The notes under the pieces were generated by a model. That model did not search any database. It worked only from the letters and a program-made list of their open reading frames with translations, and had not been told where the DNA came from. Below are positions 33,392 through 45,148 of a stretch of DNA of 64,000 bases, one piece after another. Origin of the DNA: Calamus simplicifolius (lineage: Eukaryota; Streptophyta; Magnoliopsida; Arecales; Arecaceae); assembly GCA_900491605.1 (NCBI GenBank), contig UESW01004761.1:458156-522155 (forward strand), in the 5' to 3' direction. Position numbers and translations under genes: made by a program. The stretch's first letter is position 1. Each line of letters begins with the position of its first letter.

Positions 33392-34241
33392 TCAAAAATG
33401 AGTTCTTACAATCCTAGTTAAATGATCTACTATATTTTTCATTCCATCAGATTGAATTCTCACATAATCTTTGAGTCTCTCATCAACAAAGGTGCACGCA
33501 GACTGAATCTTGTCCTGTAGCTCCGCGTTACACTTGGCATATGTCTCTCCATCTCCGCATATTTCCTTAAGTTCTTCAAATATATTTTTGAGATCACCAC
33601 TTAAAGATACCGAAGAAGAGCTGAGAGTAGACTCTATCTTAGAGATACGATCATCAAATGAATAAAGAGTCTCCCTCAAATTCATGAACTTATTTTCAAA
33701 TTCAGTTTTAAATTTATCAGATTGATCATCAAGTAGAGCTTTGAGTTGCATAAGTTATTGATCTGAGAAACTGGCAGAAGATGATGAGGCTTGATCAAAT
33801 GATGGAACTGGGGCTGGAGCAGAGGCAGAAATCAAAGGGCTCGGAGTTGCAGGTGAAGGATGTCTAACAGAGGGTCCTGCAGCCTCAGCATCTGTAGCTC
33901 TATCTTCTGTCACTCCTTTCCTTTCCCATTTTCATTCTTTTTGATAAATCCCATCCGATGAATTGTTGCCAGGCTATAAAAATCAGTTGTCTCCCAACAA
34001 GAAAACCATCAGCCTCAAATAATTCGAAATCCACCTTCCTACCCGTAGTAATGATCCTATCCGCTAGACGATCTACCTGGGACGAAGTAGCAGTAGGTGA
34101 AGCAGTCGGAGTAGAAGAAGATGAAGTGGAGTCCGCGCTTGGAGAAGACTCACGCACCGGACGCCTCACCCTCTTCTTCACGGCACGCTTCCGCTTGACG
34201 CCGCCCGCCGCAAGACTAGATCCTCTAGTTTTGGATGCCAT
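33392..34241 (-). pseudogene. Copia-1 extra post-pol ORF, internally deleted
   Basis: Starts MASKTRGSSLAAGG at 34241, with a basic stretch (KRKRAVKKRVRRP) and a Ser/Thr/Pro-rich linker, then VDRLADRIITTGRKVDFELFE. After that the sequence jumps to IFIAWQQFIGWDL: compared with Copia-2, about 550 bases are missing, at a CTGAT repeat. The C-terminal part (33751-33392) is a predicted coiled coil (KFKTEFENKFMNLRETL, DDRISKIEST). I see no transmembrane segment or signal peptide, so 'envelope-like', a label used for some Sirevirus third ORFs, is not supported here. Function unknown. Confidence 0.7.
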
Positions 34242-34319
34242 TGGATGATTGGAGATGATAATCAGGGATTTTTGGAGGTTTGGAAGGTTTGAAAAAATCG
34301 TGGAGAGAGTATTTTGAAA

Positions 34320-34545
34320 GAATGGGTCGAATGAAATGAGCGGCGAGTCGACTCTGCCCTATATAAATCAACTTGGGACCACTTCGAGTCGGCTCGCGCA
34401 AACCCAGGTGTCGACTCCGAACAGACACAGAAAGGCCATCCCGATATGGAGTCGACTCGTGCCTAAGAGGGGTCGACCCGAGAGTTTCAGTTGAAACCGG
34501 GAGTCGACTCCGATACGCACCGAGTCGGCTCCGAGACCATTTCAG
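34320..34545 (-). promoter_or_regulatory. Internal GAGTCGACTC array and TATA-like site before the extra ORF
   Basis: Seven GAGTCGACTC-like palindromes lie near 34340, 34385, 34408, 34446, 34470, 34500 and 34520. On minus, ATTTATATAGGG (around 34358-34368) lies about 119 bases upstream of the extra ORF's ATG (34241), followed by a CT/CA-rich leader. The arrangement copies that of the LTR promoter. Promoter activity is inference. Confidence 0.5.
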
Positions 34546-34711
34546 ACCAAAAACATGAAATTTCTGAAATGTATCCGGAATATGATCATAACAATTGATA
34601 AATAATCATTGGATATGAGTAAATCAATTAGATATGAATTCTAGATAAGATTTCCTTAAGGATCGAGGATTTGAAAGAATCTTAGATAAAATTTCCTTAG
34701 GGGTTTCAAAT

Positions 34712-37205
34712 TCATTCTAAAGGATCACAAATACCTAACTCTCCTCTAAGATAACAGAATCCCTCTTCATTTAAAGGTTTAGTAAATATGTCAGCTAATT
34801 GATCTTCAGTGTTAACATAATCAAGACATATTTCATTATTTGCTACATGTTCTCTTATAAAATGATATCTGATTTCTATGTGTTTAGTTCTTGAATGTTG
34901 AATTGGATTCTTTGTTAGATTGATTGCGCTAGTGTTATCACATCTTATGGGTGTTTTATCAAGTGTGATACCATAGTCTTCAAGTTGTCGCTTAATCCAT
35001 AGGATTTGCGCACAGCAACTTCCAGCCGCTACATATTCAGCTTCAGTAGTTGATAATGCAACTGAATTTTGCTTTTTGCTAAACCATGTGATTAAGTTAC
35101 TTCCTAAGAAATGGCATGCACCACTTGTGCTTTTTCTATCTAGTTTGCATCCAGCATAATCAGAATCCGAATATGCAATTAGATTTAATGTGGAGTCTCT
35201 AGAATACCATAAACCTACATTTTTTGTTCCACTTACATATCTTAGTATTCTTTTAACAGCAATTAAATGTGATTCTTTAGGTTCTGATTGAAATCTAGCA
35301 CATAAACATACAGAAAACATAATATCTGATCTACTTGCGGTTAAATAAAGTAGGGATCCGATTATACCTCGATAATATTTCCGATCAACCTTCTTACCTT
35401 CTTCATCTTTGTCCAGCTTGCATGAAGGACTCATTGGAGTTCCGAGGGATTTCATTGATTCCATACCAAACTTTTTGAGTAGTTCTCTTGTGTATTTTGT
35501 TTGGTTGATGAAGATTCCCTCTTTGCTTTGTTTGATCTGGAGTCCAAGGAAGAAGTTGAGTTCTCCCATCATGCTCATCTCGAATTCTTCCTGCATCAAC
35601 TTTGCAAATTCTTGACAAAGAGAATCGTTAGTAGCACCAAAAATAATGTCATCTACGTATATTTGTACTACACGCAAATCTTTATTTTTTCTTTTCAAAA
35701 ACAGCGTTTTATCAACATTCCCTCTTGTAAAATCATTTTCTATTAAGAATTTACTTAACCTATCATACCAAGCTCTAGGTGCTTGTTTCAAACCATATAA
35801 AGCTTTGTGCAATTTAAAAACGTGATTTGAAAATTCGTGATCTTCAAAACCTGGTGGTTGTTCTACATAAACTTCTTCATTTATAAATCCATTTAAAAAT
35901 GCGCTTTTTACATCCATTTGAAATAAGTTAAAATTCATATGACATGCAAATGCAAGTAATAGCCTAATGGCTTCTAATCTAGCTACCGGCGCAAAGGTTT
36001 CATCAAAATCAATACCTTCCTCTTGATTATATCCTTTAGCAACCAATCTAGCTTTGTTTCTAATTACTATGCCATTTTCATCTAGTTTATTTCTAAAAAT
36101 CCATTTTGATCCTATTACTGAATTATTTTTAGGTCTTTCAACTAAAGTCCATACATTATTTCTTGTAAATTGATTTAATTCTTCTTGCATTGCTAACATC
36201 CAATTATTATCTTTTTTAGCTTCTTCTATAGTTTTTGGTTCAATTTGTGATACAAATGCAAGATGATTACTAATATTTCTCATATATGATCTAGTTCTTA
36301 TTCCTTGAGATGGATCGCCTATAATCAATTCCTTGGGATGACTATGAGCATATCTCCAGTCTCTTGAAAGATCTGTATCATTATGATCAATATTGACATC
36401 ATCGTCCTTATGTGAATCATCATCTTTAGCTTCTTGCTCATGATCAGAAGATACTTCAATATTAAGTTTTTCAAGATCTTTTTCAATTATGTTTGTATCT
36501 TCCTCATCATCAAGCTTTTCAGAACTAGATGCTAAAGATTCATCGAAAACTATATGAATGGATTCTTCAACTACTAAGGTTTTCTTGTTAAATACTCTAT
36601 AAGCTTTACTAGTTGTTGAATATCCTAAAAAGATTCCTTCATCAGATTTAGCATCAAATTTTTCTAAATTGTTTTTACCATTATTATGAATAAAACATTT
36701 ACATCCAAATGCATGAAAGTATTTTATATTTGGTTTTCTTTCATTCCATAATTCATAAGGTGTTTTCTTTAAGATTGGTCTTATTAGGGCTCGATTTAAG
36801 ATGTAGCATGCTGTGTTAATAGCTTCCGCCCAAAAGTACTTTGGTAGGTTACTTTCGCATAGCATGGTACGGGCCATGTCTTCTAGAGTCCTATTTTTCC
36901 TTTCAACTACACCATTTTGCTGTGGAGTCCTAGGGGCTAAAAAATTATGATTAATTCCATTTTCAGAACAAAAACTTTCAAATAAGTGATTTTCAAATTC
37001 TGTTCCATGATCACTTCTTAGAGATACTATAGTAGTGTTTTTTCTCATTTGTGACTTTCTTGAAGAATTTCAGGAATATCGAGAAAGTCTCATCTTTGTG
37101 AGCTAAAAATATTACCCAAGTATATCTAGAATAATCATCTACAATCACTAGACCATATTTCTTTCCTCCTAGACTTGTGGTTCTAGTTGGTCCGAAAAGA
37201 TCCAT
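34712..37205 (-). pseudogene. Copia-1 integrase, RT and RNase H
   Basis: Long frame from 37048 to the stop at 34712 (778 residues), with the integrase start in another frame (37205 down). The integrase core has HMDLFGPTRT and VDDYSRYTWV, then SDHGTEFEN and QNGVVERKNRTL. RT: ARLVAKGYNQEEGIDFDETF, then catalytic YVDD at 35648-35659. RNase H: SDSDYAGCKLDRKSTSGA and ALSTTEAEYVAAGS; the end has LADIFTKPL. The frame break near 37048 comes from one extra A in an A run (GAGAAAAAAC against GAGAAAAAC in Copia-2). From 37048 on the frame is open. The element cannot make a complete polyprotein. Confidence 0.9.
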
Positions 37206-37268
37206 GTGAAGTAGCTCTAGTGCCCTAGAAGTTGAAACAATGTTTTTAGATTTGAAAGAACTTCTAGT

Positions 37269-37843
37269 TTATTTTCCAAATTGACATGCATCACATATTT
37301 TGTTGTTTTCAAAATCTAGTTTAGGTAATCCTTTAACTAAATCCATTTTAATTAGTTTTGAAATAAGGTGTGTGCTTGCATGACCTAATCTACGATGCCA
37401 CAACCAACTAATTTCATTTATATTAGCATTGTCAGCAATTAAGCAATGATCATTCAAAGATAATTTTTTTAAATCAACCAAGTAAACATTGCCATGTCTA
37501 TAACCAGTAAATACAATGCTATCATCAATAGAATTAGTTACAGTGCATACAGAAGATTTAAATGAAACATTAAAGTTTTTATCATATAATTGGCTTATGC
37601 TAATTAGATTATGCTTCAAACCATCAACATAAAGTACATTATCAATAAATGTAGATGGAGTTATACGGACTTTACCAAGGCCCATAATTTGACCTTTACC
37701 GTTATCGCCAAACGTACAACTCCACCTTTCTTTTCTTCTAGGGTGATGAATTCATCTTTGTCACCCATCATATGTCTTGAACAGCCACTATCAAGGTACC
37801 ACTTTTTCTTTGATCTTTTGGCTACAAGACATTCCTGCAACAT
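37269..37843 (-). pseudogene. Copia-1 protease and GAG-pre-integrase domain
   Basis: Protease active site WYLDSGCSRHM near 37800. The pre-integrase zinc-binding segment with WLWHRRLGHAS is near 37380-37410, and ICDACQFGK near 37270-37300. A one-base loss near 37712 (GTTGTACG against GTTGTTACG in Copia-2) shifts the frame, and TAA at 37271-37273 stops the frame that enters the integrase. Confidence 0.85.
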
Positions 37844-38065
37844 AATTTAAACTTTATGTTTAGGTACCCAAGCTTTCTTGGGTCCTTCATGGTTAGTAGC
37901 AATAAGAATTGTTCCTTTCGGAACCCATATTTTCTTTGCTTTAACATTTAACTTGTTGTAATTATTTAATGTTTTGCATTCAAATGATTTATGGCCTTTT
38001 TCATTGCATTTGAAACAAGTTATATTACTTTGGTTGGCTTTTACAAAAATATTCTTTAAAGATTT

Positions 38066-39582
38066 TTATTTCCTTAATGTGTTATACCCTAAACCTGCTT
38101 TGTCAAAAACAGCTTTTTGACTATCTAAAATCATATTCAGTTTAGTTGAGCTTAGAGTAAATTTTTCAACAATATCTTTATACTTTTTAACATCTTTCTT
38201 AAGAAAATCATTTTCATTAGAGATTGATTCTTTTTCTTTAATTAGATTTCCATTTTCAGATTTTACCAAATCAATCTTAAGAACACAATCATTCTTTTCA
38301 TTAAGAAGTGTTTCCATTTTATCTTTTACATCTTTAACTACAAGATTTAATTCATTTTTCTCTTTAATTAAATTTAAGTTTTCAGTTTTTAAGAATTTGT
38401 GTTTCTTTTTTAAAACTTTGAAATCAATCATAAGTTCATTGAAAGCTTCAAACATTTCATCAAATGTAAATTCATCATCGAGGGTTTCGGTACTTACCTC
38501 TTCGTTGTCGTCGTTGTTGGCCATGAAGCAGATATTAGCAACTTCTTTTTGTTCTTCTTCTTCGGAAGAAGACTCTTCACTATCAGTCCAAGTTGCCATG
38601 TAGGCCTTTTTCTTTTTCTTGTAGGCCTTCTTAAGTAAAGGACAGTCATATCTAAAATGCCCTGGCTTTTTACATTCATAGAAAACTAAGGGCTCTTTCT
38701 CTTTGTCCTTTTCCTTTTTCTTATCCTTTTCTTTTTCTCCTTCCATTTTTGAAACAAATCTCTTTTTGTGGAAGGGCCTCCTTCTTTGCATAAACTTCTT
38801 GAATTTCCTTGCAAGGAGGGCTGTCTCATCATCATCATCCTCTTCATCATCGCTGCTGCTTACTTCCTTTTCCGCAGCTTTGAGGGCGATGATCTTCTTC
38901 TTTCTTGACTCATCCTCATTGACATGTTGTTTAACTTGAAGCTTATGAGTCATCAGCGAACCAAGAAGCTCTTCCAATGGTAGGATGTTCAGATCTTTGG
39001 CTTCTTGTATGGCGGTCACCTTGGCTTCCCAAGTCCTTGGAAGTGACCTAAGGATTTTGCGAACAAGCTCAGAGTTAGTATAAACTTTTCCAAGACTTTT
39101 TAAACCATTCACAATATCAGTGAATCTAGTGAACATGCATGTGATGGTTTCATTTGTTCCATAGTAAATAATTCATATTTATGAACCAAAATATTTATCT
39201 TTGATTCTTTTACTTGGTTTGTTCCTTCATGTGTTATTTCCAACCTATCCCAAATTTCTTTTACGGAATTACATGTTGAGATTCGGTTGAATTCATTTGA
39301 GTCTAAGGAACAATATAAAATATTAATGGCCTTAGCATTTAGTTGTGCCATTCTCCTATCATTATCATTCCAATCCCTTTCGGACTTAGGAACAATAGTG
39401 CCTTCAACTACGTGTGTGGGTGTACTAGGTCCATTTATTATTACTCCCCACAATTCATAGTCAGAAGCTTGAATGAATATTCTCATTCTAGCTTTTCAAT
39501 ATGAATAGTTGGTTCCATTAAATAAAGGAGGTCTATTCGTAGAATGACCTTCAGCAAAACATGAACCACTTTGTGTTGCCAT
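38066..39582 (-). pseudogene. Copia-1 gag, broken
   Basis: ATG at 39582. The N-terminal domain (RMRIFIQASDYELWG; RDWNDNDRRMAQLNAKA) is of the UBN2/Copia gag type. Breaks: TGA for Trp at about 39498 and a one-base loss in an A run near 39155. A zinc knuckle near 38640-38690 has lost its first Cys (FYECKKPGHFRYDC), while a second, CFKCNEKGHKSFEC, lies near 37970-38015 after another shift at about 38066. A Lys/Glu/Asp-rich coiled coil fills the region between the knuckles. Confidence 0.85.
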
Positions 39583-39631
39583 AAGGATCTTTAGCCCTTG
39601 ATCGTGAGATCAAATTCTAAATGAACACTTG

Positions 39632-39643
39632 CTCTGATACCAA
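39632..39643 (-). other. Copia-1 primer-binding site
   Basis: TGGTATCAGAGC on minus, complementary to the 3' end of plant initiator tRNA-Met, two bases from the 5' LTR. Confidence 0.95.
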
Positions 39644-39644
39644 T

Positions 39645-41378
39645 TGTTGGCCCAGATGGCAACCCAAGAGGGGGGGGGGTGAATTGGGTTCTTAAAAATT
39701 TAAGACTTTTTGAAATGTTTTAAACAGATTTGCTCAAGAGTGCAAGTGAGTGAAATTAACTAAGAGGCAATGCACAAGCAAATAATAAAGAGAGATAGAG
39801 AGAGAGAAAATATAGCACGGCAAACACAAGATAATTTTATAGTGGTTCGGTGCAACCAACACCTACGTCCACTCCCAAGATTCACTTGGGTCCACACTAT
39901 AATCTTCTCAGATTACAGTCGAGTTGTTTTCCAAGCTCACAACTCAAACTTGTTGTTTTTCCAGGATCACAACGAACCCAGCTGGTTTTACTCGGGCTTA
40001 CCAGCACAAAACCCTACACGTTGTTTTTCACGGGCTCACAACTAACCCAACACAAGCACTCTGGCTTGCAACGAGGTATATTAACCTCCACTGATTCAAT
40101 CCACTGATTGAATCAGCAAACAATCAGAATAACAGTGTTTAAATAATGAAATGCTCCCCTTGAGCAAATATACAAATGAAGTATAAAATAAAGAGTTAGA
40201 AAAGCCTGATAGTATTGCAGATGATTGTGGCTTTGGCTTTCTTCCTTCTTCTCTTTAACTCCTCTTGAAGTATTGAATCAGGCCTCAGCAAGATTTTTGA
40301 CCGTTGAAAGCTTTGGAGTTGAGATGAAGCTTTTTCTCCTTTTGTTGAATGTAGAAAATCCTTCGATTTGATCTTTGAAAAGCTCTTGGATTTTCTTTTG
40401 ACTTTTGTGGATTGAAGATCTGGAGCAGTCGGAACTTCCTCTTTGATTTCACTCCTTTTGAATCACTCTACTTTGAGCTAGAAGATTTTTCCAATAAGCT
40501 CTATTTTTCTCTCTTTTTGAAAGATATTCTTTTCTCTCTTTTTGATTTTTAAATTGATATGTGATATGAAAAGAGCTCCTCTATTTATAGAATCTGCAAA
40601 AATATATCCGTTAGAGACAAGGAAAAATAGCCGTTATTCAAAAAACTAACCGTTGGAGCTGAGTTGGCATCCGTAAAAATTTCGCCCAGATTTGCTGGAG
40701 TCGACTCATGCTTTTCCCGAGTCGGCTCGAGCTCGTCTTACCAAATATAGAAATGTTTATAAAGGTTAGGGGTCGACTCGCCAGAAATAAAGTGTCGACT
40801 CCTGATAGTCGGGAGTCGACTCGTGAAAGGCTTGGGGTCGACTCGTGAAGTGCTCAGAAAAACACTCTTCTGGTGTCTGAGCGGAGTCGACTCGCACAGT
40901 CAGGGAGTCGACTCGACAGAATCAGGGGTCGACTCGACAATTTCGTGGGTCGACTCGAGACAGAAGCACATTTCTGTACACTGTGTGGAGTCGACTTTGA
41001 AACTAAGGAGTCAGCTCCGGAACGTATCAAAAATCAGAAACTTTTTTGATTGACATTAAAATCGTTCCAGATTCATTTTAATTCATTGTTTTGACTTGAA
41101 TACAATAAAATAGACATTTAGAATTGATTCAAGAACTAATCCAAAAACTTATTGAATAAAACATGAATTATACATTTCTTTTCGAAAGTTTGAATATTGA
41201 GCTTAAAGTTTCTTTCAAATAGATTAGAGTCAAACTTTAACATTCTCATTGATTATTCAAAATAAATTTGTTGCTCATTTACATAAACTCATTACATCTT
41301 TTAATGAACTCAATGGCTTTTAGTAATCATCAAAATCAAAAGGATTGGATCATATAATTTTTCTATAATTTTCCAACA
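39645..41378 (-). repeat. Copia-1 5' LTR
   Basis: Nearly identical to 31223-32958, with TATAAATA on minus at 40582-40589 and the same palindrome array at 40697-41015. It abuts the primer-binding site at 39632-39643. Confidence 0.95.
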
Positions 41379-41383
41379 GATAT

Positions 41384-42235
41384 TATTGGCCAACGATGCA
41401 GAAAGATGCTGATGGCCTTGTCCGAGCCTGTGATGCATGCCAACGATACTCAAATATTTAGAGGCTCCCCTCTGCTCACCTTACTTCCATCTCATCCTCC
41501 TGGCCCTTCGTCAAATGGGAAATGGATATACTTGGCCCTTTTCCCCTCGCAACGGGGCAAAGAAAGTTCTTGTTTGTTGCAATTGATTATTTCACTAAGT
41601 GGGTTGAAGCCGAAGAAGTTGCCCAGATAACCGAAGCTCGGGCTAAAGACTTCATGTGGAGGTCCATCATATGCCACTTCGGTCTTCCCCACACCATCAT
41701 CATCGACAACATGAAGCAGTTTGATAATCCAATGTTTCGGGAGTTCTGCGAGGATCATGGCATTCTCCATCGCCTAACATCGGTCGGACATCCTCAAGCC
41801 AACGGAGAGGCAGAGGTAACGAACCGAACTCTCTTGCAGGGAATTAAAGCTCGGCTGAACCATGTGCGAGGCAGATGGGCAGAAGAGCTCCACCATGTGC
41901 TGTGGGCATACCGAACCACTGAAAGGGCTCCCACGGGCTAGACTCCATTTAAGATGGCTTTCGGCAAAGAAACTATTATCCCCATGGAGGTCGGGCTCCC
42001 CTCCCATCGCATCGAAAGCTACTCAGAAGAATCCAATGATGAACAACTCTGAACCAATGTTGACTTGATAGAAGAAGTCAGGGAGAAAGCTCGGATCCGA
42101 ATGGCGGCTTACCAACAAGGAGTTGCCCGCTACCATTCAACCAGAGTCAAAGGAAAGTTTTTATTCCCAGGCAATCTGGTACTTCGGAAGGCATCCGTCT
42201 CAAAGCCACTGGAGCAAAGAAAGTTGTCCCCTAAT
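41384..42235 (+). pseudogene. Integrase core, continued after Copia-1
   Basis: It starts with the rest of the zinc domain. The DDE-type catalytic core keeps its acids: D in MDILGPF (41525-41527), D in IDNMKQFDN (41705-41707; Met replaces the usual Gly after DN) and E in GEAEVTNRTL (41813-41815). A TAG at 41939-41941 interrupts the end of the core, and more stops follow near 42049 and 42236. A C-terminal segment near 42090-42220 (YHSTRVKGKFLFPGNLVLRK) is typical of gypsy integrases. Confidence 0.9.
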
Positions 42236-42460
42236 TAGAGGGTCCTTATCAATTACAGAGGTAATCAGACCCGCACCTATAAGCTCCAAGATCTAAATGG
42301 AAAATCTATTCCCCGGACGTGGAACTCGGATAATCTCCGCATCTATCATTAGTGAGAGTACGCCCTCCCCAAACTTAATTTGTCCATTGACTTAAATCTT
42401 CAAAGATTCAAAAAATTTCTATTTTTATTGCTTTCTTTGATGGCTACAATAAGAACCAGG

Positions 42461-42985
42461 TTTATAAATCCTCGGCCGGGCCGAGCGATCTCTAGACCTT
42501 GGCTGCACCAAGTAAAATATCCCAGCTGGGCTGGGAGGACTCCGTACCTTAGCAGCACCAAGTAAAATATAATCTTTATAAATCCTCGGCTGGGCCGAGT
42601 GATCTCCGGACCTTGGCCGCGCCAAGTAAAATATATCCCAGCTGGGCTGGGAGGAATCCATACCTTGGCAGCGCCAAGTAAAATATAATCTTTATAAATC
42701 CTCGGCTGGGCCGAGCGATCTCCAGACCTTGGCTGCACCAAGTAAAATATATCCCAGCTGGGCTAGGAGGACTCCTTACCTTGGCAGCGCTAAGTAAAAT
42801 ATAATCTTTATAAATCCTCGGCTGGGCCGAGCGATCTTCGAACCTTGGCCGCGCCAAGTAAAATATATCCCAGCTGGGCTGGGAGGATTCCGTACCTTGG
42901 CAGCGCCAAGTAAATATAATCTTTATAAATCCTCGGCTGGGCCGAACGATCTCCGGACCTTGGCCGCGCCAAGTAAAATATAATC
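42461..42985. repeat. ~115-bp minisatellite of three hairpin modules
   Basis: TTTATAAATC starts at 42461, 42575, 42691, 42807 and 42922 (114-116 bp period). Each unit has three self-complementary modules: CTCGGCTGGGCCGAG, CTTGGC-GCGCCAAG and CCCAGCTGGGCTGGG, joined by AAGTAAAATATA spacers. The position, between pol and the antisense gene, matches the tandem repeats known from 3' untranslated parts of Tat elements. Open frames here are translations of the repeat. Confidence 0.9.
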
Positions 42986-43545
42986 TTAAAGCCTCGGTCA
43001 AACCAAGTGATATCTCCAAATATTATTTGAAGCCTCGGTCAAACCGAGTGATATCTCTGAATATTATTTGAAGCCTTGGCCAAGCCGAGTGATATATTTC
43101 TGAAGCCTCGGTCAAGCCGAGTGACGGTCTTCGTACCTTGGTAGCGCCAAGTAAAATATATTCTTGAAGCCTCGGCCAAGCCGAGTGATATATTTCTGAA
43201 GCTTCGGCCAAGCCGAGTGATGATCTCCGTACCTTGGCAGCGCCAAGTAAAATATATTATTTGAAACCTCGGCTAAGCCGAGTGATATATTTCTGAAGCC
43301 TCGGCTAAGCCAAGTGACAGTCTCCGTACCTTGGCAGCGCCGAGTAAAATATATTCTTGAAGCCTCGGTCAAGCCGAGTGATATATTTCTAAAGCCTCGG
43401 CCAAGCCGAGTGACGGTCTCCGTACCTTGGCAATGCCAAGTAAAATATATTCTTGAAGCCTCGGTCAAGCCAAGTAATATATTTCTGAAGCCTCGGCCAA
43501 TCCGAGTAATATATTTCTGGAAGCCTCGCCCTAGACGAGTAATTT
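42986..43545. repeat. ~96-bp minisatellite related to the 115-bp array
   Basis: CCGTACCTTGG or TCGTACCTTGG recurs at 43131, 43227, 43324 and 43420. Units combine CCTCGGCCAAGCCGAG and CCTTGGCAGCGCCAAG hairpins with GTGATATATTTCTGAAG spacers. The first part (42986-43100) is irregular. The CCCAGCTGGG module of the neighbouring array is missing. Confidence 0.85.
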
Positions 43546-45148
43546 CTCAAACACTTTGACGCAACTAAGACGTTCTATTATACTTCGGGAGAGGTAAGTA
43601 ACCTTTCTCCGCTTACCAGCAAGATTATGCAAGTTATTTCTTTTCAAAGAAATACTTACTTCATCCCTTAAATAGGACCATGTCTACTGCATGAGCTCAC
43701 AGGGCTGCCCATGCTTTTCTTTGACCTAAACAGAGATAAACACTTCCTCCACAGAGGACTAAATGACATGTTAACAAAGAACAAAGTAGCTATTGAACTT
43801 ATAGATTATGCTATGGACTGAAAGGCATAAAATGAGAGTAGCAACTCTCGACACAATCACATCAAAAGAAGAAACATATGTCAAAAGAAGAAAGAGTAGA
43901 AACTTTCTTTATTAATGAAAAAATTACAACCTCTTGAGAGGCATTACAAGTGCATCATAGCACGGAGAATACAAATAAGATAAAAGCTCAGCTGAGCAGC
44001 TTCGGTCGATGACGATGTCTTTACATCCGACCCCAGAAATCAGAGAAACCAGACAAGCTCTGTTGAGCCACTGGTTAATGCCAAAAACAAAGTAGGCCAT
44101 CCACGGATCCCTCGGATGAACACGTTGAGGGATCAGGTCAAGGACCTGTGGATGCTTATGCCAATGAAACATCCCCCAAGTGGGATGCTAGACTGCTAGC
44201 CACTGCCCAACAATAAAAGGCAGAGAACCAGCAGTCCAACACCACCCTCCTCCCTCTTCACATGGAAAAAGATTCCTCAGGCGGATGAGCTGAGAAATCC
44301 AAATTGAGGGGGAGGCAAAATTCATGTCAGCCATGGGGGATACGTATGCTTTGCATTTCCTGCGATCCCCATGGCAAGTGGTAAAGGACACACAGGAAGC
44401 ACACATGTGCGCTCCCCATATGACCTCTGTACACCATTTATGTGCTCTCCATAAGATCTCTGTGCACCACTCATACGCTCTCCATATGATCTCCGAAATT
44501 TTTCCTTCTGATCTCGAATTAAGAGCCTTAAATGCAAGAAATCATCCATAGGTCCTTGAGATATGGGCAGGCCTGGGAAATCACCTTGTGAAAATGATGT
44601 CGTCCAATGGCAATGGAATGCTTATCGCGTACGTTAAAAAGACCACGTTGGAAAAGACCAACGGGATAAATGCCTTACACAAAAAACAAAGCATCCTTCG
44701 GCGAATTACAAATCCATCTCATCCACTTGGGCAAAAAATGAGACGACTTCTTATAGACCGGACTATCCACCAAATCTCGACCCCAGTCGAGGTATTCATG
44801 CAGTTTTTGGTCATATCATGCCAAACTATTCTATGCTTCGGCATACCGAACCATCTACTTAACCTCAGATCTGCTTAACCTTGGCCTCGAACGAGACATT
44901 TCCTTAAGTTCAAACCGAGCTAGCTTACATCAACAAAGCAAATCGGTTCAACTTCGAATAAACAGGACATTCAATTCGGAAAGAATAAACCGACCTAAGA
45001 ACACGAATTGATTATGATTCGTTCGCTGTCATGAAAAACTTGTGACAAAAAGATCGTCCGAAAAAGGAAAACAAGTGGAGACAAAAGATCTATTCATTAA
45101 AGTTTCAGCCAGATTACAAATATGAGAGAAAAAATACATAAGCAACCC
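43546..45148. other. Ty3/gypsy non-coding 3' region
   Basis: No recognisable domain. A 33-bp repeat (GCTC near 44411, 44444, 44477) is present in three copies; on minus it reads as an 11-residue repeat with RSYGE. Short frames on both strands around 43924-44549 are unsupported as genes. Confidence 0.5.

Larger units (their letters stand above)
31223..41378 (-). mobile_element. Copia-1: Sirevirus retrotransposon nested in gypsy integrase
   Basis: Full-length Copia element on minus: LTRs 31223-32958 and 39645-41378, termini TGTTGG...CCAACA, flanked by GATAT at 31218-31222 and 41379-41383. The initiator-Met-type primer-binding site TGGTATCAGAGC (minus) touches the 5' LTR, and AAAAAGGGGGAGAT polypurine tracts precede the 3' LTR. 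An extra ORF follows pol. Several polypurine motifs and a long region after pol are Sirevirus traits. By eye the two LTRs differ at only about 25-30 positions in ~1735, so insertion is much younger than that of the host gypsy element. Confidence 0.95.

Noticed and set aside
42400..43559. Several open frames on minus with repeated motifs
   Set aside because: They follow the minisatellite period and change with its indels, so they are repeat artefacts.
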